DNA of 64,000 nt from Nonomuraea aurantiaca (GTDB lineage Bacteria; Actinomycetota; Actinomycetes; Streptosporangiales; Streptosporangiaceae), in NCBI RefSeq assembly GCF_020215705.1, contig NZ_JAIWNB010000037.1:31059-95058 (forward strand), read 5' to 3'. This document shows, one piece after another, positions 8,119 to 16,206 of this stretch (positions within the stretch are counted from its first letter, which is position 1; each line of letters starts with the position of its first letter). Position numbers and translations under genes: made by a program. The notes beneath the pieces were generated by a model. That model searched no databases. It saw nothing but the letters and a program-made list of their open reading frames with translations, and had not been told where the DNA came from.

Positions 8119-8898
8119 TTAGTCGTCTGCGGTCAGGCCCTCGCGCAGCTGGGCCAGCGTGCGGGCCAGCAGCCGTGAAACGTGCATCTGCGAGATGCCC
8201 AGCTCGGTGGCGATCTGCGACTGCGTCATGTTGCCGAAGAACCGCAGCAGCAGGATGCGCTTCTCGCGGGGCGGCAGCCGTTCGAGCAGCGGCTTGAGCG
8301 ACTCGCGATATTCGACGCCTTCGAGCGACTCGTCCACGATGCCCAGCGAGTCGGACACGGCGGGCGCGTCGTCGTCACCGGAGTCGGGCGCGTCGAGGGA
8401 CACGGTCGAGTAGGCGTTGGCCGACTCCAGGCCCTCGAGCACCTCCTCCTCGGTCATCTTGAGGTAGGCGGCCAGCTCCGCGACGGTCGGCGCCCGGCCC
8501 TCGCGCTGCGACAGCTCGCTGATCGCCTTGGTCAGCGACAGCTTGAGCTCCTGCAGGCGGCGCGGCACGCGCACCGCCCAGCCCTTGTCACGGAAGTGGC
8601 GCTTGATCTCGCCGACGATCGTGGGCGTGGCGTAGGTGGAGAACTCCACGCCGCGGTTGAGGTCGAAGCGGTCGATGGACTTGATCAGCCCGATGGTGGC
8701 GACCTGGGTGAGGTCGTCGAGCCACTCGCCCCGGTTGCGGAAGCGGCGGGCCAGATATTCGACCAGAGGAAGGTGAAGCTCGACCAGCTCGTCCCTGATG
8801 CGCTGCCGACGCGGCTCGTCAGGCCCCAGCTCGGCCAGCTCGGCGAAGAGGATGCGGGCCCGCACCCTGTCGGGCACGGCGTGGTCGCTGGTGGCCAT
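8119..8898 (-). CDS. Alternative RNA polymerase sigma factor, SigB/SigF group
   Basis: 259 residues from the ATG at 8898, which has AAAGGA upstream; a GTG at 8919 overlapping the rsbW stop would add seven residues. Region 2 shows LVEYLARRFRNRGEWLDDL, TIGLIKSIDRFD and GVEFSTYATPTIVGEIKRHF. Region 3 has VPRRLQELKLSLTKA. Region 4 has LLERLPPREKRILLLRFFGNMTQSQIA with helix-turn-helix ISQMHVSRLLARTL. This is the group 3 stress/sporulation type controlled by partner switching. It directly follows the rsbW-like gene and is almost certainly its target. The anti-anti-sigma factor is not in the window. Confidence 0.92.
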   Translation of the reverse strand: MATSDHAVPDRVRARILFAELAELGPDEPRRQRIRDELVELHLPLVEYLARRFRNRGEWLDDLTQVATIGLIKSIDRFDLNRGVEFSTYATPTIVGEIKRHFRDKGWAVRVPRRLQELKLSLTKAISELSQREGRAPTVAELAAYLKMTEEEVLEGLESANAYSTVSLDAPDSGDDDAPAVSDSLGIVDESLEGVEYRESLKPLLERLPPREKRILLLRFFGNMTQSQIATELGISQMHVSRLLARTLAQLREGLTADD

Positions 8899-8915
8899 GG
8901 CTCCAGTCCTTTCCG

Positions 8916-9341
8916 TCACGCCGGCCTCGCCGTGCCTCGGCGCTTACGCAGGACGATCGCCATGCGATCGGGAGAGTCGATCACCGCTTCCACATCGTCT
9001 GCCAGGGCGGTCAATACCATCCAGGCGAAGTCGTCCCGCTTCGGCGCGGAGCTGCCGACCGTCGCGACCTCCACCCTGACCTGCATTTCCTGCCCGGTCA
9101 GCTCGAACTCGGCGGTCAGGTCGGTCCCGGGCACGGCTTCGCTCAGCAGCATCGCGCACGCCTCGTCGACCGCGATCCGCAGATCCTCGATCTCGTCCAG
9201 CGTGAAGTCGAGCCGTGCAGCCAGCCCGGCGGTGGCCGTACGCAGTACGGACAGGTAGGCACTCGCGGCCGGGAGCCTGATGCTCACCACGTCGCGGATG
9301 CCGGCCACGCCCTCAGCCCGCGTCTCGGTTTCCTCGGTCAC
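8916..9341 (-). CDS. rsbW: RsbW-like anti-sigma factor (GHKL ATPase)
   Basis: 141 residues from a GTG preceded by AGGAGG. The fold is the small HATPase_c of RsbW/SpoIIAB: DEIEDLRIAVDEACAMLL is the N-box helix with the Mg-binding acidic residues. The distal G boxes are divergent (DDVEAVIDSPDRMAIVLRK). It overlaps the sigma factor reading region and should hold that sigma factor inactive until an RsbV-like partner displaces it. Located in the cytosol. The assignment rests on the N box and the adjacency. Confidence 0.85.
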   Translation of the reverse strand: MTEETETRAEGVAGIRDVVSIRLPAASAYLSVLRTATAGLAARLDFTLDEIEDLRIAVDEACAMLLSEAVPGTDLTAEFELTGQEMQVRVEVATVGSSAPKRDDFAWMVLTALADDVEAVIDSPDRMAIVLRKRRGTARPA

Positions 9342-9422
9342 GTTCCTCCTCGCGTATACGGCGCTGACTGCAACTTACCGCCCCCGGGAGGTGGTTGGCG
9401 GATTCAGACTCGCCATCGACCG

Positions 9423-9460
9423 AAAAGGCTCTGCGCGGAAGGTCGCCGCACAGAGCCTTT
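9423..9460 (-). terminator. Terminator after sodN
   Basis: The inverted repeat AAAGGCTCTG...CAGAGCCTTT encloses a second pairing GCGG/CCGC, giving a long stem with a short loop. It lies between the sodN stop (9469) and the rsbW start (9341), isolating the constitutive-type sodN transcript from the sigma operon. Confidence 0.75.
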
Positions 9461-9468
9461 GTGCCGGT

Positions 9469-9870
9469 TTAGGCGGCCTTCGTCTCCCAGAAGATCTTGG
9501 AGATTTCGTCAATCTTGCCGAGAAGGTCCTCAGCCTTGGTGACCTCGACGGTGCCCTTGCCGCCTGCCGCGCCGGCGAGCTTCGTGGCCTCCCAGAAGAG
9601 CTGGTGAAGCTGAGGGTACTGCTCGAGGTGCGGGGGCTTGAAGTAGTCGGTCCAGAGCACCCACAGGTGGTGCTTGACGAGCTCGGCCCGCTCCTCCTTG
9701 ATGGAGAGCGCCCGGGCGCGGAAGATCGGGTCCTCGTTGGCCGCGTACTTCTCCATGATCGCCTTGACCGACTCCGCCTCGATCCGGGCCTGCGCGGGGT
9801 CGTATACCCCACAGGGCAGGTCGCAGTGGGCGGAAGCGACATGCTTGGGTCGTAGCAGTCGTGCGAGCAT
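9469..9870 (-). CDS. sodN: Nickel-dependent superoxide dismutase precursor
   Basis: 133 residues. The ATG at 9870 (MLARLLRPKHVASA) is chosen because AAGGAAGGA precedes it and because it gives the 14-residue propeptide typical of SodN. Cleavage before His15 yields the nickel hook HCDLPCGVYDP with the N-terminal His and two Cys ligands at mature positions 1, 2 and 6. The rest is the four-helix bundle (IEAESVKAIMEKY, HHLWVLWTDYFKP). It removes superoxide in the cytoplasm. sodX, its predicted maturation protease, is divergent 90 bp away. Related actinomycete genes are repressed by the nickel-sensing regulator Nur. Confidence 0.96.
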   Translation of the reverse strand: MLARLLRPKHVASAHCDLPCGVYDPAQARIEAESVKAIMEKYAANEDPIFRARALSIKEERAELVKHHLWVLWTDYFKPPHLEQYPQLHQLFWEATKLAGAAGGKGTVEVTKAEDLLGKIDEISKIFWETKAA

Positions 9871-9960
9871 CAGAAAATCCTTCCTTGATGCTGAATCAGC
9901 TTGGTCCAACTACCGACCTTACTCGGGTCCAAACGCCTGCGGCGGAGGGGGTCACAGCCC
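9871..9960. promoter_or_regulatory. Divergent sodN-sodX control region
   Basis: The 90 bp between the two starts must hold both promoters. Visible elements are the odd palindrome TTGGTCCAA at 9901-9909 and a second GGTCCAA at 9926-9932, 23 bases on. Either could be regulator half-sites. I cannot match them to a Nur box with confidence. Confidence 0.3.
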
Positions 9961-10257
9961 ATGAGAGTGCGTGTCGAGGGGGATTCGATGCGGCCCGCGC
10001 TGATGCCCGGCGACTGGCTTCTCGTACGGCGTGGCGCCGCGGTGCGTCCCGGAGATCTGGTCGTGGCGCGGCTCCCGGGCGAGCCCGATCGGCTCATCGT
10101 CAAGCGGGCCCATTGGCGCGGCGATGACGGCTGGTGGCTGGAGAGCGACAACCAGCGGGCGGGCGGGCGCCGCGACAGCTGGGACTTCGGCCCGGTGAAC
10201 GACATCGTGGGCCGGGTGGTGCTGCGCTACTGGCCGCTCCTGCGGCGGGCACGGTAG
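9961..10257 (+). CDS. sodX: Nickel-type superoxide dismutase maturation protease
   Basis: 98 residues from the ATG at 9961, with GGAGGGGG about nine bases upstream. It is a short S26/S24-type peptidase: the nucleophile lies in VEGDSMRPALMPGD (Ser9) and the general-base Lys in DRLIVKRA (Lys48), with the terminal GRVVLRYWPL strand. Unlike signal peptidase I it has no membrane anchor, so it works in the cytosol. It is expected to remove the SodN propeptide and expose the nickel hook. Its 3' end overlaps the convergent CGNR gene by 31 bp. Confidence 0.92.
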   Translation: MRVRVEGDSMRPALMPGDWLLVRRGAAVRPGDLVVARLPGEPDRLIVKRAHWRGDDGWWLESDNQRAGGRRDSWDFGPVNDIVGRVVLRYWPLLRRAR

Positions 10258-10664
10258 GCGGCGACGTTGGCCCTGCTGGCGCACCGGGCGGAGCAGTAGC
10301 GGCGCGAGCGGTTGGACGAGGTGTCGAGGAAGGCCCGCATGCACCGCGGCTCCTGGCAGCGGCCGAGCCGGTCGGCGCCCAGCTCGGCGACGAGTGCGGC
10401 CAGGCCCATCACGGCCCCGGCGGCGGCTGTGCCGTGCGCGTCCACAGCGAGGTGGAGGTGCCAGCGCTGCCCGTCGTGGTCCGACAGTTGGGGGCGCACC
10501 GGATGGCGCACGAGCAGCGCGTTCAGCCGCGCCACGACGGCCTGCTCGCCACCGGTCCCGTCGAACAGGGCCGCCAGTTCGTCACGCAGCTCTATGAGCT
10601 CCGGCGGCGGGTGCGGATCGTTCACCAGCCGGACCGCCCACTCGGCGTAAGAGGTGAGGTCCAT
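10227..10664 (-). CDS. CGNR zinc-finger protein
   Basis: 145 residues. The N-terminal part matches the ABATE-type stress-protein region (AEWAVRLVNDPHPPP). The C-terminal finger reads CQEPRCMRAFLDTSSNRSRRYCSARC, split here as CQEPRCMRAFLDTSSN and RRYCSARCASRANVAAY. Four Cys ligate zinc, and the CGNR position is occupied by CASR, a common variant. Such proteins are presumed transcriptional regulators. It stands alone between sodX (3' overlap of 31 bp) and the amino acid transporter operon. Confidence 0.85.
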   Translation of the reverse strand: MDLTSYAEWAVRLVNDPHPPPELIELRDELAALFDGTGGEQAVVARLNALLVRHPVRPQLSDHDGQRWHLHLAVDAHGTAAAGAVMGLAALVAELGADRLGRCQEPRCMRAFLDTSSNRSRRYCSARCASRANVAAYRARRRSGQ

Positions 10665-10684
10665 GCCGGAGTATTACACGACCT

Positions 10685-10713
10685 GCGGGGCGCCCCAGCC
10701 TCGGGCGCCCCGC
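10685..10713 (-). terminator. Terminator of the amino acid ABC operon
   Basis: GCGGGGCGCCC and GGGCGCCCCGC form a perfect 11-bp stem around a seven-base loop, nine bases beyond the stop of the ATPase gene at 10722. No long T run follows, which is normal for actinomycete terminators. Confidence 0.75.
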
Positions 10714-10721
10714 TTCGAAGG

Positions 10722-11465
10722 TCAACCTTCCGGGTGCAGGACGCGCCTGAGGAAGGAGCGGGTCCGCTCCTGCTTCGGGTCGCCGATCACCTCGGTGGGC
10801 GTCCCCTCCTCGACGATCACCCCGCCGTCCATGAACACCACGCGGTCGGCCACCTCGCGGGCGAACCCCATCTCGTGGGTGACCACCAGCATGGTCATGC
10901 CCTCCTCCGCCAGCTTGCGCATGACGGCGAGCACGTCGCCGACCAGCTCGGGGTCCAGCGCCGAGGTGGGCTCGTCGAAGAGCATCAGGTCCGGGTTCAT
11001 GGCCAGCGCCCTGGCGATGGCCACCCGCTGCTGCTGTCCGCCGGAGAGCTTGCCGGGATATTCGTCGCACTTGTCGCCGACGCCGACCTTGGCCAGGTTC
11101 TCCCTGGCGACGATCTCGGCCTCCTTCTTGCTCCGGTTCAGCACCCGCTGCTGGGCGATCATCACGTTCTGCAGCGCGGTCAGGTGCGGGAACAGGTTGA
11201 ACTGCTGGAACACCATGCCGACGTGCCGCCGGGCCGCGTCGATGTCGGCGTCGGGATGGGTCAGCTCCAAGCCGTTGACGAACACCCGGCCCTTGGTCGG
11301 CGTCTCCAGCACGTTCACGCAGCGCAGCAGCGTCGACTTGCCCGAGCCCGAGGGGCCGATGACGCAGACCACCTGACCGGGTTCGACGGTGAAGTCGATG
11401 CCCTTGAGCACCTCGTTGTCGCCGAAGTACTTGTGGAGTTCCCTGATCTCTACGGCGTGCGTCAC
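10722..11465 (-). CDS. Polar amino acid ABC transporter, ATPase subunit
   Basis: 247 residues from a GTG that overlaps the permease stop (GTGA). All ABC motifs are present: Walker A GPSGSGKST, Q loop FQQFNLFPH, signature LSGGQQQRVAIARAL, Walker B LMLFDEPTSALDPE and switch His in VVTHEMGF. The highly conserved layout is of the GlnQ/GluA group, which drives import of glutamate, glutamine or similar amino acids. It is the last gene of a three-gene operon (binding protein, permease, ATPase). Confidence 0.93.
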   Translation of the reverse strand: MTHAVEIRELHKYFGDNEVLKGIDFTVEPGQVVCVIGPSGSGKSTLLRCVNVLETPTKGRVFVNGLELTHPDADIDAARRHVGMVFQQFNLFPHLTALQNVMIAQQRVLNRSKKEAEIVARENLAKVGVGDKCDEYPGKLSGGQQQRVAIARALAMNPDLMLFDEPTSALDPELVGDVLAVMRKLAEEGMTMLVVTHEMGFAREVADRVVFMDGGVIVEEGTPTEVIGDPKQERTRSFLRRVLHPEG

Positions 11466-12292
11466 CGTTTCCTCCCCTGGCGCGCTTCGAGGCGGCGTAC
11501 CACGAACCCGAGCGGAATCGTGATCAGCAGGTACGTGGCGCCGGCCACGATCAGCGGTGTGCTGTTGGCCTGGTCGATCGTGGTGTCGGAGCCGAACTTG
11601 GTCAGCTCGGTGGTCGCCGCCGTCACGCCCAGCGTGAAGACCAGCGAGGAGTCCTTGAACAGCAGGATCAGCTCGTTGGTCAGCGGCGGGATCACGATCC
11701 TGATGGCCTGCGGCAGGATGATGGAGAGCATCGCCCGGCCCGGCTTCATGCCGAGCGACCTGGCCGCCTCCATCTGCCCCTTGGGCACCGCCTGGATGCC
11801 CGCGCGGAACGACTCGGCCATGTAGGCGGCGGCCACCAGGCCCAGCGCGAGCGCCACCGTGCCGTAGACGTCGCCGGGGAGCTTGAACCCCGGGAACGCG
11901 ATCGGCAGGCCGAACCCGAGCAGCAGGAAGATGATCAGTGCCGGCAGGCCGCGGAAGATCTCGATGTAGACGAGGGCGACCACCCGGTAGGGGACCACCG
12001 AGGACAACCGCATCAGCGCCAGCACGAGACCGAGCGCGAAGCCGATCACATAACCGGCGACGGTGAAGATCAGCGTGTTCTTCAACGCGACCGTGAACAG
12101 CGTGGGGAACATCCCCGCGGCGACCTTGCCGTTGAGGAAGTTCTCGAAGATCTTCGGCCAGTCCGCGATCAGGATCACCGCGACGAGGACGAGGACGAAG
12201 ACGGCGTACTGGATGGCGAGGCTGACGCGGCGGCGCTGGCGGGGGCTGAGCCCGCTTTTCGCGGGCTCAGCGGTGGTCGGCGTGGTCGTCAT
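11462..12292 (-). CDS. Polar amino acid ABC transporter, permease subunit
   Basis: 276 residues from the ATG at 12292, two bases after the binding-protein stop (TGATCATG); reinitiation is likely because no Shine-Dalgarno is seen. Several membrane segments and the HisM/GlnP family loop are present, including YMAESFRAGIQAVPKGQMEAARSLG cut here as ESFRAGIQAVPKGQMEAA, and LPQAIRIVIPPLTNE. Only one permease gene is present, so the channel is likely a homodimer. Confidence 0.93.
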   Translation of the reverse strand: MTTTPTTAEPAKSGLSPRQRRRVSLAIQYAVFVLVLVAVILIADWPKIFENFLNGKVAAGMFPTLFTVALKNTLIFTVAGYVIGFALGLVLALMRLSSVVPYRVVALVYIEIFRGLPALIIFLLLGFGLPIAFPGFKLPGDVYGTVALALGLVAAAYMAESFRAGIQAVPKGQMEAARSLGMKPGRAMLSIILPQAIRIVIPPLTNELILLFKDSSLVFTLGVTAATTELTKFGSDTTIDQANSTPLIVAGATYLLITIPLGFVVRRLEARQGRKR

Positions 12293-12294
12293 GA

Positions 12295-13161
12295 TCAGGA
12301 GGCGGGCGACGGGGTCGTGACGGGCGCGGCGCCCATCCACTCCTGGTACTCCTTGGTCCAGGTGCCGTCCTTGATGGCCTCGGCCAGGGACTCGTTGATG
12401 ACCTTGAGCAGCGCGGCGTTGCCCTTCTTGACGGCGAAGCCGTACTGGGCGTGGGTCGGCACCTGGCCGGACAGCTCATAGGCGGAGGAGACGTTCGGCT
12501 TCTTCATCCAGTCGACGACCACCGGCAGGTCCTGGATCACCATGTCGACCTGGCCGGACTGCAGCGCGAGCAGCAACTTGCCGGAGTCCTTGAACTCCTT
12601 GGCCTCGATGCCCTTGCTCTTGGCGAGCGTGAGGCTGGTCGTGCCGGCCTGCACGCCGACGCTCAGACCCTTGGTCTTGGCGGTCTCGAGGTCGGGCACA
12701 CCGGCGCCCTTCTTGGTCACCAGGCCGAGCACTTCGTCGAAGTAGGGGTTGGAGAAGTCGAGGTGCTGCTTGCGGTCCGGGGTGATCGTCATACCGGCGG
12801 CGGCGACGTCGCACTTGGCGGCGCTGAGCGCGGCACCGCCCTTGATCGAGTCGAAGTCGATGTCCACGATGTCCTGCGTCACACCCAGCTTCTTGGCGAC
12901 CAGGTCGATCATGTCCACGTCGAACCCGACGACCTTGCCGCTGGCGTCCTTGGACTGGAACGGCGGGTACGGCAGGTTGGTGCAGGTGGTCAGCTTTCCG
13001 GGGGCGACCAGCTGTACTCCGCCCGCCGCCGTGGCGGGTGCGGAGGACGAGGCGCTGGTGCCCGTCTGCGAGGTGCTGCCGCAGGCGGACAGCGCCAGGG
13101 CGGCGGTCAGGGCGAGCGCACCGGTGGTGTAGCCACGGCGCGTCCTGGGCCAGAGGGCCAT
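12295..13161 (-). CDS. Amino acid ABC transporter substrate-binding lipoprotein
   Basis: 288 residues. A lipoprotein signal peptide ends in the lipobox LSAC (Cys27), followed by a Ser/Ala/Thr linker. The SBP family 3 fold is clear: LPYPPFQSKDASGKVVGFDVD, AAGMTITPDRKQHLDFSNPY and GVQAGTTSLTLAKS. It captures a polar amino acid outside the membrane for the permease and ATPase downstream. GAGGAGG lies six bases before the ATG. The specific amino acid cannot be read. The 13162-13421 gap to the divergent malic enzyme holds both promoters; I cannot place them. Confidence 0.93.
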   Translation of the reverse strand: MALWPRTRRGYTTGALALTAALALSACGSTSQTGTSASSSAPATAAGGVQLVAPGKLTTCTNLPYPPFQSKDASGKVVGFDVDMIDLVAKKLGVTQDIVDIDFDSIKGGAALSAAKCDVAAAGMTITPDRKQHLDFSNPYFDEVLGLVTKKGAGVPDLETAKTKGLSVGVQAGTTSLTLAKSKGIEAKEFKDSGKLLLALQSGQVDMVIQDLPVVVDWMKKPNVSSAYELSGQVPTHAQYGFAVKKGNAALLKVINESLAEAIKDGTWTKEYQEWMGAAPVTTPSPAS

Positions 13162-13421
13162 TGCGGGCCTCCTCGAGTGATATGTAAGGAAAGTTGGTTT
13201 TTGTGAAGTTTAAATGGGCTTTTGCTGCGGACCGTCATCTGAGAATTAACAATGCGTCAACAGAACGGAGTCGGTCCTGAGACAGACCCCATCTCAGCAT
13301 GTGGCACTATGGAGCGACGGGTGACCCCCGTAACCCCTCTTACGAGACGATCGAGGAGGGGCACCTGGCGGCTACCGAAGCCAGGCCTCTCGCGCCGTCT
13401 GCCGAAGGTCTCATCCGTCCG

Positions 13422-14624
13422 ATGACTACTGGGGTCGCTGTGACTACCACACCCACTTCCGTCGAATCCCTCGATCTCGATCCCGCCTTCGCGTTGCATC
13501 GCGGCGGCAAGCTCGAGGTCCGATCCACCATCCCCGTCCGCAACGCCGACGACCTTTCCCTTGCCTACACCCCCGGGGTCGCCCGCGTCTGCACCGCGAT
13601 CGCCGACACGCCGTCACTCGTCAACGACTACACCTGGGTCTCCAACGTGGTCGCCGTCGTCTCCGACGGCACGGCCGTGCTCGGCCTCGGCGACATCGGC
13701 CCGGCGGCCGCCATGCCCGTGATGGAGGGCAAGGCGCTGCTGTTCAAGGAGTTCGGGGGCGTCGACGCGGTCCCGATCTGCCTCGACTGCACCGACGTCG
13801 ACGCCCTGGTCGAGACCGTCGTACGACTGGCGCCCTCGTTCGGCGGCATCAACCTGGAGGACATCAGCGCGCCCCGCTGCTTCGAGGTCGAAGACCGGCT
13901 GCGGGACCTGCTCGACATCCCGGTCTTCCACGACGACCAGCACGGCACCGCCATCGTCGCCCTCGCCGCACTGACCAACGCGGCCCGGCTGACCGGCCGC
14001 TCTCTGGGCGACCTGCGCGCCGTGGTGGCCGGGGCCGGCGCGTCCGGGGTCGCGGTCACCCGGATCCTCCTGGAGGCCGGCATCGGCGACATCGCGGTCG
14101 CCGACTCCAAGGGCATGATCTATGACGGCAGGGAAGGGCTCAACCCGGTCAAGGAGGCCCTGGCCCGCGACACCAACAAGGCGGGTCACAAGGGCTCGAC
14201 CGAGGAGGCCCTGGCGGGCGCCGACGTCTTCCTCGGCCTGTCCGGCTCGACGGTGTCGGAGGCGGCCATCGCTTCGATGGCCGCGGACTCGATCGTGTTC
14301 GCCCTGTCAAACCCCACCCCCGAGGTGCATCCCGAGGTGGCCGCGAAGTACGCCAAGGTGGTCGCGACCGGCCGCTCCGACTTCCCCAACCAGATCAACA
14401 ACGTGCTGGCCTTCCCCGGCGTCTTCCGCGGCGCGCTCGACGTCCGGGCCACCACGATCACCGAGAACATGAAGGTCGCGGCCGCCGTCGCGCTCGCCGA
14501 CGTGGTGGGTGCGGACGTCAGGGCCGACTACGTCATCCCCAGCCCGTTCGACGCCCGCGTGGCGCCCGCGGTGACCGCCGCCGTGGCCGCCCAGGCCCGC
14601 GCCGACGGGGTCGCCCGCCTGTAG
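13422..14624 (+). CDS. NAD(P)-dependent malic enzyme
   Basis: 400 residues from the ATG at 13422 (MTTGVAV); the GTG at 13440 is an alternative and the long upstream extension lacks family similarity. It decarboxylates malate to pyruvate. Visible features: the catalytic Tyr in LSLAYTPGVARV, the Lys region VMEGKALLFKEFGG, metal ligands in GINLEDISAPRCFEVEDRL and FHDDQHGTAIV, the dinucleotide fold AGAGASGVAV, and the C-terminal FALSNPTPEV and FPNQINNVLAFPG. The length is that of the small bacterial MaeB-like core without a phosphotransacetylase domain. Cofactor preference is not decided by eye. Confidence 0.92.
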   Translation: MTTGVAVTTTPTSVESLDLDPAFALHRGGKLEVRSTIPVRNADDLSLAYTPGVARVCTAIADTPSLVNDYTWVSNVVAVVSDGTAVLGLGDIGPAAAMPVMEGKALLFKEFGGVDAVPICLDCTDVDALVETVVRLAPSFGGINLEDISAPRCFEVEDRLRDLLDIPVFHDDQHGTAIVALAALTNAARLTGRSLGDLRAVVAGAGASGVAVTRILLEAGIGDIAVADSKGMIYDGREGLNPVKEALARDTNKAGHKGSTEEALAGADVFLGLSGSTVSEAAIASMAADSIVFALSNPTPEVHPEVAAKYAKVVATGRSDFPNQINNVLAFPGVFRGALDVRATTITENMKVAAAVALADVVGADVRADYVIPSPFDARVAPAVTAAVAAQARADGVARL

Positions 14625-14664
14625 TTCCCCGGGAACCCGCCACTCCCGCGGCGACCTGCGCTTG

Positions 14665-14742
14665 TGCAGGAACCTGCACTTCCGCAGGAACCTGCACTTC
14701 CTCAGGGAACCGCCAAATTTCCTTTACTCTCCGTGCTATAAA
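14665..14742 (+). promoter_or_regulatory. Two 18-bp iterons and a promoter upstream of the NsdA-like gene
   Basis: TGCAGGAACCTGCA (14665-14678) is a near-palindrome and is repeated 18 bp later as CGCAGGAACCTGCA (14683-14696), with a decayed third unit after it. A good -10, TATAAA, lies at 14737-14742; the -35 is weak. The arrangement suggests a dimer bound at two helical-phase sites just upstream of the promoter. Confidence 0.5.
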
Positions 14743-14795
14743 GAGGGCTCTCTGTAAGGATGCGGGCGCCGACTCCTGTTGCCGCGAGGAGAGCG

Positions 14796-16142
14796 ATGGA
14801 ACGCGAGCCCAATCGACTGCTACAGCAGCTGATCGCGGAGGCCGGCTTCTCCCACAAGGGGTTGGCCAGGCGCCTCAACGACCTGGGAGCCGCGCGTGGC
14901 ACCCCTGGCCTGAAGTACGACCACAGCTCCGTGCTGCGCTGGATCGGTGGTCAGCGGCCTCGGGACCCTGTGCCGTGCCTTCTTACCGAGATTTTCGCAC
15001 TCCGGCTCGGCCGGCCCTTCTCCCCCGTGGAGGTGGGCATGCCGGCCATCGTTACACCCCTGGATCTCGGACAGGAGTTCACGCACACGTGGAAGGAGGG
15101 GGTCGCGACCGTGACGGCGCTGTGGCGGGCCGATATGGAGAGGCGGCGCTTCCTGATCGATTCGACTTTCGCGATTGGTGCGGGCTCGGTAGGGGCCGTC
15201 CGCTGGCTGACGGCCCCGCCGGAGGAACGCCCGGGTGGCTCCGGCGCACGCCGCGTCGGCAGGACCGACATCACCGCGATCCACGAGGTCACCCGTTCGT
15301 TCGGTGAGCTCGACAACCGGTTCGGCAGCGGACGGGTCCGCGCGTCGGTCATCAAATACCTCGACACCGCGGTCTCGCCGCTGCTCAAAGAGGGCGCCTA
15401 TGGCGAGGCGACGGGCAGGCAACTGGCCGGGGCCGCCGCGGAGCTGACCCGGCTGGCCGGTTGGATGGCCTACGACCTGGAGCAGCACGGTCTGGCCCAG
15501 CGCTACCTGATCCAGGCGCTGCGCCTGGCCCAGGGCGCCGGCGACCACGCGCTGGGCGGCGAGATCCTGGCCGGCATGGCGCACCAGGCCATCTACATGG
15601 GCCAGCACGCCCACGCGCTCGACCTGGCCAGGGCCGCCCAGCTCTCGGCCCGCCGCGCGGGCGTCCACACCCTGCTGTGCTCCGGCCTGGTGCTGGAGGC
15701 GCACGCTCAGGCGGGCCTCGGCGACGCGCGCGCCTGCGGCAGCGCGCTGCACGCGGCCGAGGTGGCCTTCGACTCGCGGGCTCCCGCCGACGAGCCGGCC
15801 TGGCTGAGCTACTTCGACGAGGCGTACCTGTCGGCCAAGTTCGCCCACTGCTTCCGCGACCTGGGGGAGGGGGAGCGGGTCGTCCGGCAGGCGCACCGCT
15901 CGCTCGACATGGACGGCCGTTACGTGCGCGGGCGGATGTTCAACCTGTCGCTCCTGGCGGCCGGGTTGCTGCAGTGCGGGGAGCTGGAGGAGGCGTGCAA
16001 GGTGGCGGAGACGGCGTTCAAGCTGGCCGGTGAGCTGCAGTCGGTGCGGTCTCGGTCCTACGCGGCCGATCTGCGTCGGCGGCTGGAGCCGTACAAGAGC
16101 GAACCCGTGGTGCGGGCGCTGCGCGAGCTGTCGGCCGTGTGA
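14796..16142 (+). CDS. NsdA/NsdB-like transcriptional regulator
   Basis: 448 residues from the ATG at 14796, preceded by GAGGAG. The N-terminus is a variant helix-turn-helix (LLQQLIAEAGFSHKGLARRLND, cut here as LIAEAGFSHKGLARR, then SVLRWIGGQRPRDPVPCLL). A long alpha-helical, TPR-like region follows (about 170-440), including GWMAYDLEQHGLAQRYLIQA in part. The layout recalls Streptomyces NsdA and NsdB, negative regulators of sporulation and antibiotic production. No target genes are adjacent. The upstream iterons make autoregulation plausible. The specific orthologue is not certain. Confidence 0.7.
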   Translation: MEREPNRLLQQLIAEAGFSHKGLARRLNDLGAARGTPGLKYDHSSVLRWIGGQRPRDPVPCLLTEIFALRLGRPFSPVEVGMPAIVTPLDLGQEFTHTWKEGVATVTALWRADMERRRFLIDSTFAIGAGSVGAVRWLTAPPEERPGGSGARRVGRTDITAIHEVTRSFGELDNRFGSGRVRASVIKYLDTAVSPLLKEGAYGEATGRQLAGAAAELTRLAGWMAYDLEQHGLAQRYLIQALRLAQGAGDHALGGEILAGMAHQAIYMGQHAHALDLARAAQLSARRAGVHTLLCSGLVLEAHAQAGLGDARACGSALHAAEVAFDSRAPADEPAWLSYFDEAYLSAKFAHCFRDLGEGERVVRQAHRSLDMDGRYVRGRMFNLSLLAAGLLQCGELEEACKVAETAFKLAGELQSVRSRSYAADLRRRLEPYKSEPVVRALRELSAV

Positions 16143-16159
16143 GTCCTCTTCTATGAGAT

Positions 16160-16191
16160 GAGCCCGCCGCCGGAGATCCGGCGACGGGCTC
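16160..16191. terminator. Bidirectional terminator between the NsdA-like gene and peptidase paralogue 1
   Basis: GAGCCCG-C-CGCCGG, loop AGAT, CCGGCG-A-CGGGCTC: a 13-bp stem with one mismatch. It lies 18 bases past the plus-strand stop and 16 bases past the minus-strand stop; GTTTGTTTC follows on the plus strand. Confidence 0.75.
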
Positions 16192-16206
16192 GTTTGTTTC
16201 TAGGTA

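Noticed and set aside
9901..9932. Nur box for nickel control of sodN
   Set aside because: The TTGGTCCAA element does not fit the known Nur consensus well enough to name it.
14665..14710. Possible CRISPR or minisatellite
   Set aside because: Only two good units and one decayed unit, no spacers; treated as operator iterons.
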